This document shows positions 6,864 through 14,358 of a stretch of 14,967 nucleotides of DNA, piece after piece. The notes beneath the pieces were generated by a model. That model was given only the letters and a program-made list of their open reading frames with translations, was not told the origin of the DNA and ran no database searches. Location of the stretch: the NCBI GenBank assembly GCA_002439285.1, contig DJTQ01000343.1, positions 1 to 14,967 of the forward strand, written 5' to 3'. Each line of letters starts with the position of its first letter. The first letter of the stretch is position 1. The translations under genes and the position numbers were made by a program. This stretch comes from Paenibacillaceae bacterium UBA6304 (GTDB lineage Bacteria > Bacillota > Bacilli > Paenibacillales > Paenibacillaceae).

Positions 6864-7760
6864 ATGTTCAGGACTATGACCTACAATAGACAAAAAAATA
6901 TCATCATTTTTACATTCCTGCTCATACCGGTAGCTCTGTTGCTGCTCTTCACCTATTACCCTGCCGCCAAGCTGGTCTTCTTCAGCTTCACGGATTGGGA
7001 CGGCTACAGCCCCGAGAAACCATGGGTTGGGCTGGCAAATTATAAAGAAGTCTTCTCGAATCCCGATATTTTCGGGGTCTTTACGCATAACTTCGCCTAC
7101 TTTGTCATGGGACTGATTCAGAACGTCGTAGCGATCTACTTCGCTGTTATTCTGAACGGCAAACTACGGGGTAGAAACGGCTTCCGGCTGCTCCTGTTCC
7201 TGCCCTATATTATGAATGCTGTCGCGGTAGCCTTTATGTTCGGCTATGTGTTCGATACCACGCAGGGCTCGCTGAACCTATTCCTGAACAGCATTGGATT
7301 GACCAAACTGAGCGAGACCAGTTGGCTCGGTACCTCCGGTCTCGTCAACTACTCCCTTGCCTCGACGGGCCTATGGCGGTTCATGGGCTATAACATGGTC
7401 ATTTATATTGCATCCCTGCAGGCTATTCCGAAGGATATTTACGAGGCTTCAAAAATCGACGGCGCGAATGCCTGGCAAACCTTTTGGCGCATTACCTTGC
7501 CTAATATGAAACCGGTCATCCAGTTGAACCTGTTCCTGACCGTTACGGGAGCGCTCGAAGTCTTCGACCTGCCGTTCGTTCTGACCAAAGGGGGACCAGC
7601 AGGGGCCAGCCAAACCTATGTACAGCGCGTAGTTGAAACCGCATTCGCCTTTAACAATTACGGTCTTGCATCCGCGATGAGCATCATCTTACTGTTCTTT
7701 GTCGTTGCGGTAGTAGGAGTTCAGCAATTCGTGCTTAGCAGAGGAGGAAACAACAAATGA
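6864..7760 (+). CDS. ABC sugar importer permease, MalF/UgpA type
   Basis: 298 residues with six predicted membrane segments (about 12-32, 72-97, 107-130, 160-185, 218-240, 267-290). The EAA loop that docks the ATPase is clear at 193-217 (YEASKIDGANAW...ITLPN). The N-terminal YYPAAKLVFFSFTDWDG is typical of the UgpA-like branch. AAGGG at about 6850-6854 is 9 bases before the ATG; Met5 is a less well placed alternative. The C-terminal end overlaps the next gene by 4 bp (ATGA), so the two permeases are translationally coupled. They would form the membrane channel as a heterodimer. Confidence 0.95.
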   Translation: MFRTMTYNRQKNIIIFTFLLIPVALLLLFTYYPAAKLVFFSFTDWDGYSPEKPWVGLANYKEVFSNPDIFGVFTHNFAYFVMGLIQNVVAIYFAVILNGKLRGRNGFRLLLFLPYIMNAVAVAFMFGYVFDTTQGSLNLFLNSIGLTKLSETSWLGTSGLVNYSLASTGLWRFMGYNMVIYIASLQAIPKDIYEASKIDGANAWQTFWRITLPNMKPVIQLNLFLTVTGALEVFDLPFVLTKGGPAGASQTYVQRVVETAFAFNNYGLASAMSIILLFFVVAVVGVQQFVLSRGGNNK

Positions 7761-8590
7761 ACGCAAAAAAATTCACGTTAGCGGACGCGATAAAATACTT
7801 TACTTTACTGATTGGCGTATTCGTCGTCCTGTTTCCTCCTTATGTAGTCATTGTGAACTCTTTCAAAGCGGACGAGGAATTCAATACCGCCAGCACCATG
7901 GCTCTGCCAAAGAGCTTTTTCAACTTTGAAAATTTCAAAGTCGTTTTCGAACGAGGCGGTCTCTTGAGCGGGTTTGGCAATACCTTGATTATCATCTGCA
8001 TTGCGCTTGTATTCAATATTCTGTTTGGCACGATGGTAGCTTATGTGTTGGGCCGATTCAATTTCCGGATGAAAAAGGCGGTGTTCGGGCTGTATCTGTT
8101 CGCTACCGTCATTCCCAGCATCACAACCCAGGTAGCTACCTTCGGCATCATCAAATCACTGGGCCTCTACAATACGCTGGGCGCTCCTATCATTCTGTAT
8201 ATCGGGGCCGATGTCATCCAGATCATCCTTTACTTGCAGTTCATCCGTAACATCCCGGTGGACCTCGATGAGAATGCTATGGTGGAAGGCGCATCGCTCT
8301 TCCGGATTTACCGGTCGATCATCTTTCCGCTGCTGACCCCGGCGACGGCGACATTGATTATTTTGAAATCGATCAGCATTTACAATGACATGTACACCCC
8401 TTATCTTTACATGCCGAAGCAAAGCCTGGGGGTCGTAACGACCGTCCTGATGCGTTTTCAGGGTATCAACATCGCTAACTGGAACCTTATCAGTGCGGCG
8501 ATCCTGCTCATTTTGCTGCCGACCGTAGTGCTGTATTTCTTCCTCCAAAAATATATCTTTGAAGGAGTTGCGAGCGGTGCGGTAAAATAG
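7757..8590 (+). CDS. ABC sugar importer permease, MalG/UgpE type
   Basis: 277 residues, six membrane segments, and the second EAA loop at 171-193 (DENAMVEGASLF...IIFPLL). LFPPYVVIVNSFK near the N-terminus is the usual MalG-family opening. AGAGGAGG stands 9 bases before the ATG, which overlaps the stop of the preceding gene. It pairs with the upstream permease. No ATP-binding subunit follows: the next gene is a sensor kinase. In Firmicutes such importers are commonly energised by a shared MsmX/MsmK-type ATPase encoded elsewhere, which is the expected arrangement here. Confidence 0.95.
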   Translation: MNAKKFTLADAIKYFTLLIGVFVVLFPPYVVIVNSFKADEEFNTASTMALPKSFFNFENFKVVFERGGLLSGFGNTLIIICIALVFNILFGTMVAYVLGRFNFRMKKAVFGLYLFATVIPSITTQVATFGIIKSLGLYNTLGAPIILYIGADVIQIILYLQFIRNIPVDLDENAMVEGASLFRIYRSIIFPLLTPATATLIILKSISIYNDMYTPYLYMPKQSLGVVTTVLMRFQGINIANWNLISAAILLILLPTVVLYFFLQKYIFEGVASGAVK

Positions 8591-8621
8591 GAGAAACTTT
8601 CCGAAAGGACGAGGGGCTCTT

Positions 8622-10421
8622 TTGATCAAGCTGATCCGTAATCTATTCCTGAAATCCTGGATGTTCTTCGCCAATCTGTCGATGCAGAAAAAGTTGGTGG
8701 TCATCTTCGTCTTTTTAATTACGCTGCCGATCACTTATGTCAGTTACGCTTCCTACCGCTCCAACACCGACTCCGTGCTTGCCAGCACGACGGCATCGGC
8801 GGGCCAGATGACAGATAATGCGATGGATAAAGTCGACAGGTATATTGCGGATCTGAAGCGGTATACCATACTGCCCCTGTATAACAAGGATGTGCAAAAA
8901 TATCTCGACCAACAGGGGACGGATTGGGATAAGAACTCGTCCGTCAATATGTTTCTCATGTATCTGACGAACACCAAGGAGGAAATCTCCGCCGTTTACA
9001 TGACCGACCATTATGATGCAATCTTTTATTATAACAAGCCTGAACTCAATGAATTGTATCCTTACGAGCGCCTGGCGGAGTGGAAAACGCGGACCGAGCA
9101 AGCCGGCTCCGCCCCGGTCCTGACCGGAACGCATCCGATTCATGCCAACGGCTCAGAACAGCGGCAAGTATTTACCGTGATGCGCTCCATCCAATCGGTC
9201 AGCACACTCAAAGACATCGGGATGATCGTGTTCGACGTCGACATCCGGCTGTTCGAGGGAATCATTCAGCCCCTAAATACGGTGACGCATGGCGACACGC
9301 TGATCGTGGACGAACAAGGAAAGGTCGTCTACAATCGTGACCCGGCCGAGCTTGGCAAAGATTTAAGCGGTAGCCCTCTGCTCGCTCAAGCAACAGCGCT
9401 GCGGGGAAACTTCCGGCTGGACATCGGCGGTGAGCCTTATATGGCGGTCTATTCCGTATCCGAGAGCACGGGTTGGAAGACACTCGTCTACATCCCGCTC
9501 AAGGAACTGCTCGCGCCGATGAAACAAAGCCGCAATGCCATGATGTTCATGACGTTGTCGATCCTTGCCTTTGCATTGATCGTAGCGATGTTTTTCTCCT
9601 ATGCGCTCACCAAGCCGTTGAAGCGGACAGTCCAGTTAATGAAGCAGGTGCAGCGCGGCAAGCTGGATGTCCGGGTGAACGTCAAGTATAACGATGAGAT
9701 CGGTATGCTCGGCAGTCACTTTAACCGGATGATCGGCCGGGTCCGCGATCTGCTGCAGGAAGTGTATGAAACGGAACAAAGCAAACAAAAAGCGGATATG
9801 CTGGCTCTGCAAAATCAGATCAATCCGCATTTCATATACAACACGCTTGAATCGATCCGCATGCTGGCCGAGCTGAATGATGACGACCGCGTCGCAGAGC
9901 TGACCTATCTGCTCGGACTGCTGCTTCGCTACAGCATTACCCGCAGCGATGAGATCGTGACCGTAGAGAAGGAACTGCAGCATGTGGAAAATTATCTTCA
10001 ACTGCTTCAATTGAGGTTTCCGGATAAAATCAGCTACTCCCTCGCGGTTCCTGAAATGTATCACGCTTTGCCGATCATTAAACTGGTGTTCCAGCCGATT
10101 GTGGAGAATGCTATTTTTCATGGGCTGGAGAAGCAAGCGGAGCCGGGGACTATTACGATTACGGCATCGAGTGAACGGGACGACGTCATCTTCTCCATCC
10201 AGGATGACGGAATCGGGATGAGCGAGGAAAGACTGGCTTCTCTCAACCAAAGCCTAAAGGATGGAAAGACAGATAAGTTCGGCATCGGTTTGCGCAATGT
10301 AAATGAACGCGTACGTCTGCATTATGGAGAGAGCTCCAGCCTTGTCGTGGATAGCAAGCTTGGGGAAGGAACGATAGTCACCCTGCGGATTTCCGGCTTG
10401 TTAAGGGCGGACGAAATGTAA
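8622..10421 (+). CDS. YesM-type sensor histidine kinase (HPK7 / LytS-like)
   Basis: 599 residues. Membrane segments at about 25-43 and 306-328 enclose an extracellular sensing region (45-300) of the dCache kind found in YesM homologues. A HAMP domain follows (about 328-380). His403 in QINPHFIYNTLE (399-410) is the phospho-acceptor of the His_kinase family PF06580. The ATPase domain has its N box at 491-501 (QPIVENAIFHG, Asn496), G1 at 528-533 (DDGIGM) and G2 at 554-563 (GIGLRNVNER); all are intact. The start is TTG, preceded by GAGGGG (8611-8616) 5 bases away; the ATG at codon 14 would lack such a site. It lies 31 bp after the permease gene in the same operon and 41 bp before its partner regulator. 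It probably senses sugar or binding-protein status. The signal is unknown. Confidence 0.95.
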   Translation: MIKLIRNLFLKSWMFFANLSMQKKLVVIFVFLITLPITYVSYASYRSNTDSVLASTTASAGQMTDNAMDKVDRYIADLKRYTILPLYNKDVQKYLDQQGTDWDKNSSVNMFLMYLTNTKEEISAVYMTDHYDAIFYYNKPELNELYPYERLAEWKTRTEQAGSAPVLTGTHPIHANGSEQRQVFTVMRSIQSVSTLKDIGMIVFDVDIRLFEGIIQPLNTVTHGDTLIVDEQGKVVYNRDPAELGKDLSGSPLLAQATALRGNFRLDIGGEPYMAVYSVSESTGWKTLVYIPLKELLAPMKQSRNAMMFMTLSILAFALIVAMFFSYALTKPLKRTVQLMKQVQRGKLDVRVNVKYNDEIGMLGSHFNRMIGRVRDLLQEVYETEQSKQKADMLALQNQINPHFIYNTLESIRMLAELNDDDRVAELTYLLGLLLRYSITRSDEIVTVEKELQHVENYLQLLQLRFPDKISYSLAVPEMYHALPIIKLVFQPIVENAIFHGLEKQAEPGTITITASSERDDVIFSIQDDGIGMSEERLASLNQSLKDGKTDKFGIGLRNVNERVRLHYGESSSLVVDSKLGEGTIVTLRISGLLRADEM

Positions 10422-10462
10422 CTGTCAGAGCGGGACAGATATGTATAAAGGAGGAATAGGCT

Positions 10463-11962
10463 ATGCTGCGGATCGTAATTGTCGACGACGAATCATCCAT
10501 CCGCGAAGGATTGGCCAAGATGATCGGCAAAGAGAGCGACCGGTTTCTCATCACCGGTTCTTTCTCTAACGGACAAGAAGCGCTAGACTTCGCCGGAGTC
10601 TCGGAATTTGACGCAGTCATTACCGATATCCGGATGCCTTTGGTTGACGGCTTGGAACTGATCCAGGAACTGAAACGCGTTCGGCCCGAGATCCGCTGCA
10701 TCATCATGAGCGGATTTACCGATTTCGAGTATGCACGGCAAGCCCTAAGGTACTCGGCGGTGGATTATTTACTAAAACCGATCAACAAAAAGCAGCTGTT
10801 CGGCCTGCTGTATCATTTAGATGAAGAAAAGGAACTTACCCTGGGAAAAGAGCAGCAATTGCGTTCCGGCCTCCTCCTGTCTTACTTGAAAAGCGATCCG
10901 TCGCTATGTGATCGGCTTCCCGAACTAATCTTGCCTTTGCCTTACTTCTCGGTAACCGTCCTCAAGGGCAGTGATATGGAGGCGCTTCGTTCCAGTATCG
11001 CCCTGCTCCGGCGGCAGCCTCCTTGCCGGTTTGATACCGTGGATACCGGCGAACGTGACATCACCCTGGTCAGCTACTATATGGAGCCGCCGGATGCTGC
11101 GGATTTGGGACAGTTGGCGGCCTCGCTGCGAAAATTTCCCCACCCGGGCATGGTGATGACGGGGTCGAGCCAGTGTTACAGGCATCCGGCCGAACTCGGC
11201 AGAGCGCATCGCGAAGCTATAACCGCTTGTGATCGCGGTATGTATGAGCGGGAGTCCTGGAGCTATTGTTGTTTCACCCCGGTTTACGAACAGGAACCCG
11301 ACACTACCGAGCTATTCGCCCGGAACCGGGAAGCGCTGATTCAGGCCGTGCAAGTGTTAAACATACCGCAAGCACTAAGAAACCTGGAACTGCAGTTTCA
11401 CGAACTGGAACTGGCTAGGGCTTCGCGCGCTTCCGTCCTTCAGTTATGCCGGCTCGCGTTTGAAACCGCAGGTGCCGAACTTCCGGAATGGGGCAAAATC
11501 ATCGGGTCTGGCCTCCCTTTGCAACTGGTGGAATATCTGCTGACCTGCTTGAAGTTCCATGAACTGAAAGGTAGCTTTACGGAAGAGTTCGCCCAGGGAC
11601 TGCAGCAAATCCGCGAAGGCCGGCTCGCCCAGGGAGGCAAATCCGTAGAAATCGTCAAGAAGTGGATCGCCGAACATTACGACCAGCCGGCAGAGCTGGG
11701 CCATCTGGCCAGCATGGTATATTTAACGCCAAGCTATCTCAGCAAGCTGTTCAAGCATGAAACCGGCCTGACCATCACCGACTATCTGATCGAGATCCGG
11801 ATCCGCAAGGCGAAACAGCTTCTGATGCAATCCGCGGAGCTAAAAATACATGAAGTCGGCAGCGAGGTCGGATATCCCGATCCGGCTTACTTCAATAAGC
11901 TGTTCAAGCGAATCGTTGGAGTAACGCCGAACGAATATAAGAGGATCAGCCAGTCTTCTTGA
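10463..11962 (+). CDS. YesN-type response regulator, REC plus AraC DNA-binding domain
   Basis: 499 residues. Receiver domain 1-115: acidic pair D8-D9, phospho-acceptor D55 (ITDIRMP), S83 and K105 (LLKP), all intact. Residues about 116-390 are a poorly conserved middle region common in YesN proteins. Residues 395-499 are an AraC/XylS double helix-turn-helix: the first near LGHLASMVYLTPSYLSKLFK, the second near IHEVGSEVGYPDPAYFNKLFK, with the closing GVTPNEYK signature. AAAGGAGG lies about 10 bases before the ATG. It would be phosphorylated by the kinase just upstream and activate the importer promoter, probably through the direct repeat at 5326-5363. Because kinase and regulator genes sit inside the operon, positive autoregulation is expected if read-through from that promoter is the main source. 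Last gene before a terminator. Confidence 0.95.
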   Translation: MLRIVIVDDESSIREGLAKMIGKESDRFLITGSFSNGQEALDFAGVSEFDAVITDIRMPLVDGLELIQELKRVRPEIRCIIMSGFTDFEYARQALRYSAVDYLLKPINKKQLFGLLYHLDEEKELTLGKEQQLRSGLLLSYLKSDPSLCDRLPELILPLPYFSVTVLKGSDMEALRSSIALLRRQPPCRFDTVDTGERDITLVSYYMEPPDAADLGQLAASLRKFPHPGMVMTGSSQCYRHPAELGRAHREAITACDRGMYERESWSYCCFTPVYEQEPDTTELFARNREALIQAVQVLNIPQALRNLELQFHELELARASRASVLQLCRLAFETAGAELPEWGKIIGSGLPLQLVEYLLTCLKFHELKGSFTEEFAQGLQQIREGRLAQGGKSVEIVKKWIAEHYDQPAELGHLASMVYLTPSYLSKLFKHETGLTITDYLIEIRIRKAKQLLMQSAELKIHEVGSEVGYPDPAYFNKLFKRIVGVTPNEYKRISQSS

Positions 11963-11983
11963 TCATTGCCCAGATCATGCGAA

Positions 11984-12021
11984 AAGCCCCAAACCGGCAG
12001 TTTATGCCGAGTCTGGGGCTT
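11984..12021. terminator. Bidirectional terminator between convergent operons
   Basis: AAGCCCCA (11984-11991) pairs with TGGGGCTT (12014-12021), with an inner CGGCA/TGCCG stem. It starts 21 bp after the response-regulator stop and 30 bp from the ABC permease stop. On the minus strand the stem is followed by TTTT; on the plus strand the T-tract is weak (TTCCTATTT). Confidence 0.75.
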
Positions 12022-12051
12022 CCTATTTAGTGCAACAATGCTGCTTATTCG

Positions 12052-12741
12052 TTACACAACATCCTTATTCTCTACGTTCCTAATCGATAAATACGCGACC
12101 AGGATACCAATCACAGCGAACGTAGCAGGAATAATAATTATCGAATTCAGTGTAAAGTCGTTTCCACTAGTCGAATTCAAAATAGCTCCAATGATAATCG
12201 CCGACACGATCGTAGCGGGGACCGAGTGCTTACGCATCCCGAAATAGAGTGAAACCAGGCTGATGCAACTGACCATGGCCGAATTCACGAGAATGCCGAT
12301 GCCCTGTTGCAGCAGCAATGTGGCCTCCAGTTCACTCGTAATAAAGTGTGCATATTGGTTATACAAATAGAAGCCGGAGAAAGCCACTACGGGGGAAATG
12401 ATTCCGAAAAGGAACGTAAACAGGAAGACAACAGCGATTTTGGCAGTGAGCAGTTTTTTCCGTTCCAGCGGATACATGAACAGCACCGTGATGGAGCCGC
12501 TTTTATATTCATCAATAATGTATTTGGCCAAAAGTACGGACGCGAATATGGTAAACGTGATGGATGTGAGTGAATTGATAAACACAAATACTTCATCGTA
12601 ACCGGAGAACGGCACCTCCTCCGTTCGATCATAATTTAGAACGATCACAAAGAACATGATCAGGAATATTGCAATAAACCCGCCCCGAATATTACCGCCA
12701 ATCTTATACTTCTTCAATTCCAGCTTCATTAAATTAAGCAC
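12052..12741 (-). CDS. ABC-2 type transporter permease, BcrB-like
   Basis: About 230 residues with six predicted membrane segments and no large extracellular domain, as in BcrB-like permeases of peptide-antibiotic exporters. LAKYIIDEYKSGSITVLFMYPLERKKLLTAK is the usual ABC-2 coupling region between the second and third segments. Start: a GTG at 12739-12741 has GGAGG (12750-12754) 8 bases upstream and overlaps the stop of the ATPase gene (GTGCTTAA). An ATG at 12756 would place this ribosome site inside the coding frame, and an ATG at 12729 is too far from it. I chose the GTG; the start is uncertain by a few codons. It forms the membrane part of an exporter with the ATPase upstream and is cotranscribed with it. 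Confidence 0.88.
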   Translation of the reverse strand: MLNLMKLELKKYKIGGNIRGGFIAIFLIMFFVIVLNYDRTEEVPFSGYDEVFVFINSLTSITFTIFASVLLAKYIIDEYKSGSITVLFMYPLERKKLLTAKIAVVFLFTFLFGIISPVVAFSGFYLYNQYAHFITSELEATLLLQQGIGILVNSAMVSCISLVSLYFGMRKHSVPATIVSAIIIGAILNSTSGNDFTLNSIIIIPATFAVIGILVAYLSIRNVENKDVV

Positions 12742-13657
12742 TGAGCCCGCCTCCATTCAATAGCGATAAGAAATAGTCCTCCAGAGAACTGTTCTTCTTG
12801 TGAATCGACTCGATCATGACATCATTCATGACCAGGACCTTGGTCATCTCGTTCTGTGCGGCCCGAACATCATATACGCGGAGTGTATGCTCGTCGATGA
12901 CTTTGAAGTTGGCCAAATTCAACTGATCCGCCAACAGGAAGGCCGCCTTCTTGCTATCGCTCACGACCAGCTCGATATATTCGGTATTCCGCTCCCGTAC
13001 CCGGTCCATCGGAACCTCTTCCATTAAACGCCCGTGATTGATGACGCCGATCGTATCGGCCATCTGCTCCATTTCCCCCAAGATGTGGCTGGATACCAGC
13101 AGCGTGATGCCATATTCCTTGGACAGCATTTTGAACAAATCGCGGATTTCCTTGATACCTACGGGATCAAGTCCATTGATGGGCTCATCGAGAATCAATA
13201 ACTCGGGCTTGGTAATAATCGCTCTAGCGATTCCCAGCCGCTGCTTCATCCCCAGCGAGAAGTCCTTCACCGGTTTGTTATCGATATTCGTTAAATTCAC
13301 CAGTTCTAAAGCATCGTCGATCGATTTCTTATTGTAGTAACCCATATACTCGCAGTGCAGCTCCAGGTTCTCTCTGGCTTTCAGTCTGTCATAAAAAACC
13401 GGAACCTCAATGATCGTCCCCATCCGTCCCAGCAGATGATAAGACTTCGGCGTCAGCTTCTCTCCGAAAATCTCAATTTCGCCGCCCGTCGGCTTCACCA
13501 AATTCGTCAGCATTTTCATCACCGTTGTTTTACCGGCACCATTGGGTCCCAAAAAACCGTAAATTTCCCCCTGCTTAATGTTCATATTGACATGGGAGAC
13601 CACTTCTTTCCCTTGAAATACTTTCGTCAATTGCGTCGTTCTTAGAATCGAGCTCAT
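12734..13657 (-). CDS. ABC transporter ATPase, BcrA/LanF-like with E-loop
   Basis: 307 residues. Walker A GPNGAGKTT (37-45), signature FSLGMKQR (133-140), Walker B LLILDEPINGLDP (153-165) with E158, and H-loop H191 are intact. Where most ABC ATPases have the Q-loop glutamine, this one reads GTIIEVPVFY with E84; that E-loop is known from lantibiotic-immunity LanF proteins and their relatives. A C-terminal region of about 90 residues, usual for BcrA-like proteins, follows. AAAGGAG (13668-13674) is 10 bases before the ATG. It should power the BcrB-like permease encoded immediately downstream. Removal of a membrane-active peptide such as a lantibiotic or bacitracin is the likely job by family, but the substrate cannot be read from sequence. 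A sensor kinase gene lies nearby. Confidence 0.92.
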   Translation of the reverse strand: MSSILRTTQLTKVFQGKEVVSHVNMNIKQGEIYGFLGPNGAGKTTVMKMLTNLVKPTGGEIEIFGEKLTPKSYHLLGRMGTIIEVPVFYDRLKARENLELHCEYMGYYNKKSIDDALELVNLTNIDNKPVKDFSLGMKQRLGIARAIITKPELLILDEPINGLDPVGIKEIRDLFKMLSKEYGITLLVSSHILGEMEQMADTIGVINHGRLMEEVPMDRVRERNTEYIELVVSDSKKAAFLLADQLNLANFKVIDEHTLRVYDVRAAQNEMTKVLVMNDVMIESIHKKNSSLEDYFLSLLNGGGLSA

Positions 13658-13707
13658 TTTCGCTCCGCTCCTTTGCCTATGGTTTGTTTCCGTTTCTTCA
13701 TAGTTTT

Positions 13708-13763
13708 ATTGTAAATGCCGATATGGTCGTAATTATTAATCAAATCTTACTTAATTCTTAAGT
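13708..13763 (-). promoter_or_regulatory. Possible promoter and operator of the ABC exporter genes
   Basis: On the minus strand a -10-like TACAAT (complement of 13708-13713) lies 50 bp before the ATPase start; no good -35 is seen. Upstream is a perfect inverted repeat ACTTAA-ttc-TTAAGT (13749-13763). It also contains two TCTTA copies 11 bp apart (13745-13749, 13756-13760), one helical turn, as in OmpR-family binding sites. Assignment to a specific regulator is inference. Confidence 0.35.
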
Positions 13764-13796
13764 TCCCGGTTTGCCGTCTATTTTACCCCCGAAAAC

Positions 13797-13839
13797 AAAC
13801 GAAAAACGCCAAACAAAACGGGTTTGGCGTTTTTCGTTT
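13797..13839. terminator. 18-bp perfect hairpin with T-run in the divergent intergenic region
   Basis: The left arm 13797-13814 (AAACGAAAAACGCCAAAC) pairs perfectly with the right arm 13822-13839 around a 7-nt loop. Both strands carry a run of five T within the descending arm and further T after it (GTTT), so it could stop RNA polymerase in either direction. It stands between two divergent genes, where an ordinary gene-end terminator is not expected. It may insulate the two promoters or act as a leader attenuator. Confidence 0.65.
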
Positions 13840-13857
13840 ATACCCTACCGTTCATTA

Positions 13858-13863
13858 TATAAT
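13858..13863 (+). promoter_or_regulatory. -10 element of the small lipoprotein gene
   Basis: A perfect TATAAT lies 45 bp before the start codon. The -35 position at 17-bp spacing (CGTTTA) is poor and falls on the foot of the hairpin at 13797-13839. The assignment rests mainly on the -10. Confidence 0.35.
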
Positions 13864-13908
13864 AAGTAATGACTACCTAATCATTATGAACAAAGGAGCC
13901 ACAGCGAA

Positions 13909-14319
13909 ATGATAAAAAGAGGACACTCCCTGCTTCTTGCCATGCTATTCTTTTTGACCTCATGTTCTGATCCCGCCAAAGAAACCATCCAGAACCATCA
14001 AGATAAACCCGCCATCGTAAAGGTCGAAACCAATCTCCCCGAAAAGAACGGTTGGTTTGTCGTCCCGAACGAAAGTACCGATTTGATGATATCCGTCCAA
14101 GCGCAAAATACGGATACCGTTCTTTTTTGGCTGATTCCGACCGGCACGGATACCTGGAGAGAGAGAACCCTCCTCGGCTATGATGCCCAAGAAAGCGACG
14201 GGTGGAATTTACACTGGAACACCGGCGGAATTTCATTGCATCACCATATCTACATTCAAGCCTTAGGCAGCGATGGCGTAAGCATGACAAGCGAAACGAT
14301 AAATATAACGAACGAATGA
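13909..14319 (+). CDS. Small lipoprotein with a probable Ig-like beta-sandwich, function unknown
   Basis: 136 residues. The signal peptide ends in a lipobox LTSC, so Cys19 would be lipid-modified and the mature 118 residues lie outside the membrane. The remainder alternates beta-type stretches with VLFWLIPTGTDTW, LLGYDAQESDGWNLHWNT and HHIYIQALGSDGV, a pattern like bacterial Ig-like domains; this is fold-level inference. AAAGGAG (13892-13898) is 10 bases before the ATG, exactly as for the divergent ATPase gene. It is divergent from the BcrAB-like exporter and converges on a sensor kinase gene 39 bp away. By analogy with LanI lipoproteins of lantibiotic producers it could bind a peptide, but no sequence likeness to SpaI or NisI is claimed. 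I do not recognise the family. Confidence 0.8.
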   Translation: MIKRGHSLLLAMLFFLTSCSDPAKETIQNHQDKPAIVKVETNLPEKNGWFVVPNESTDLMISVQAQNTDTVLFWLIPTGTDTWRERTLLGYDAQESDGWNLHWNTGGISLHHHIYIQALGSDGVSMTSETINITNE

Positions 14320-14358
14320 ATGGATGCAGGTTATTCGTCGGAGGAATGGCACAAATCG

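Noticed and set aside
9636..10250. Open frame antisense to the kinase gene
   Set aside because: Covers the conserved HAMP and catalytic region of the kinase on the other strand and shows no independent signal.
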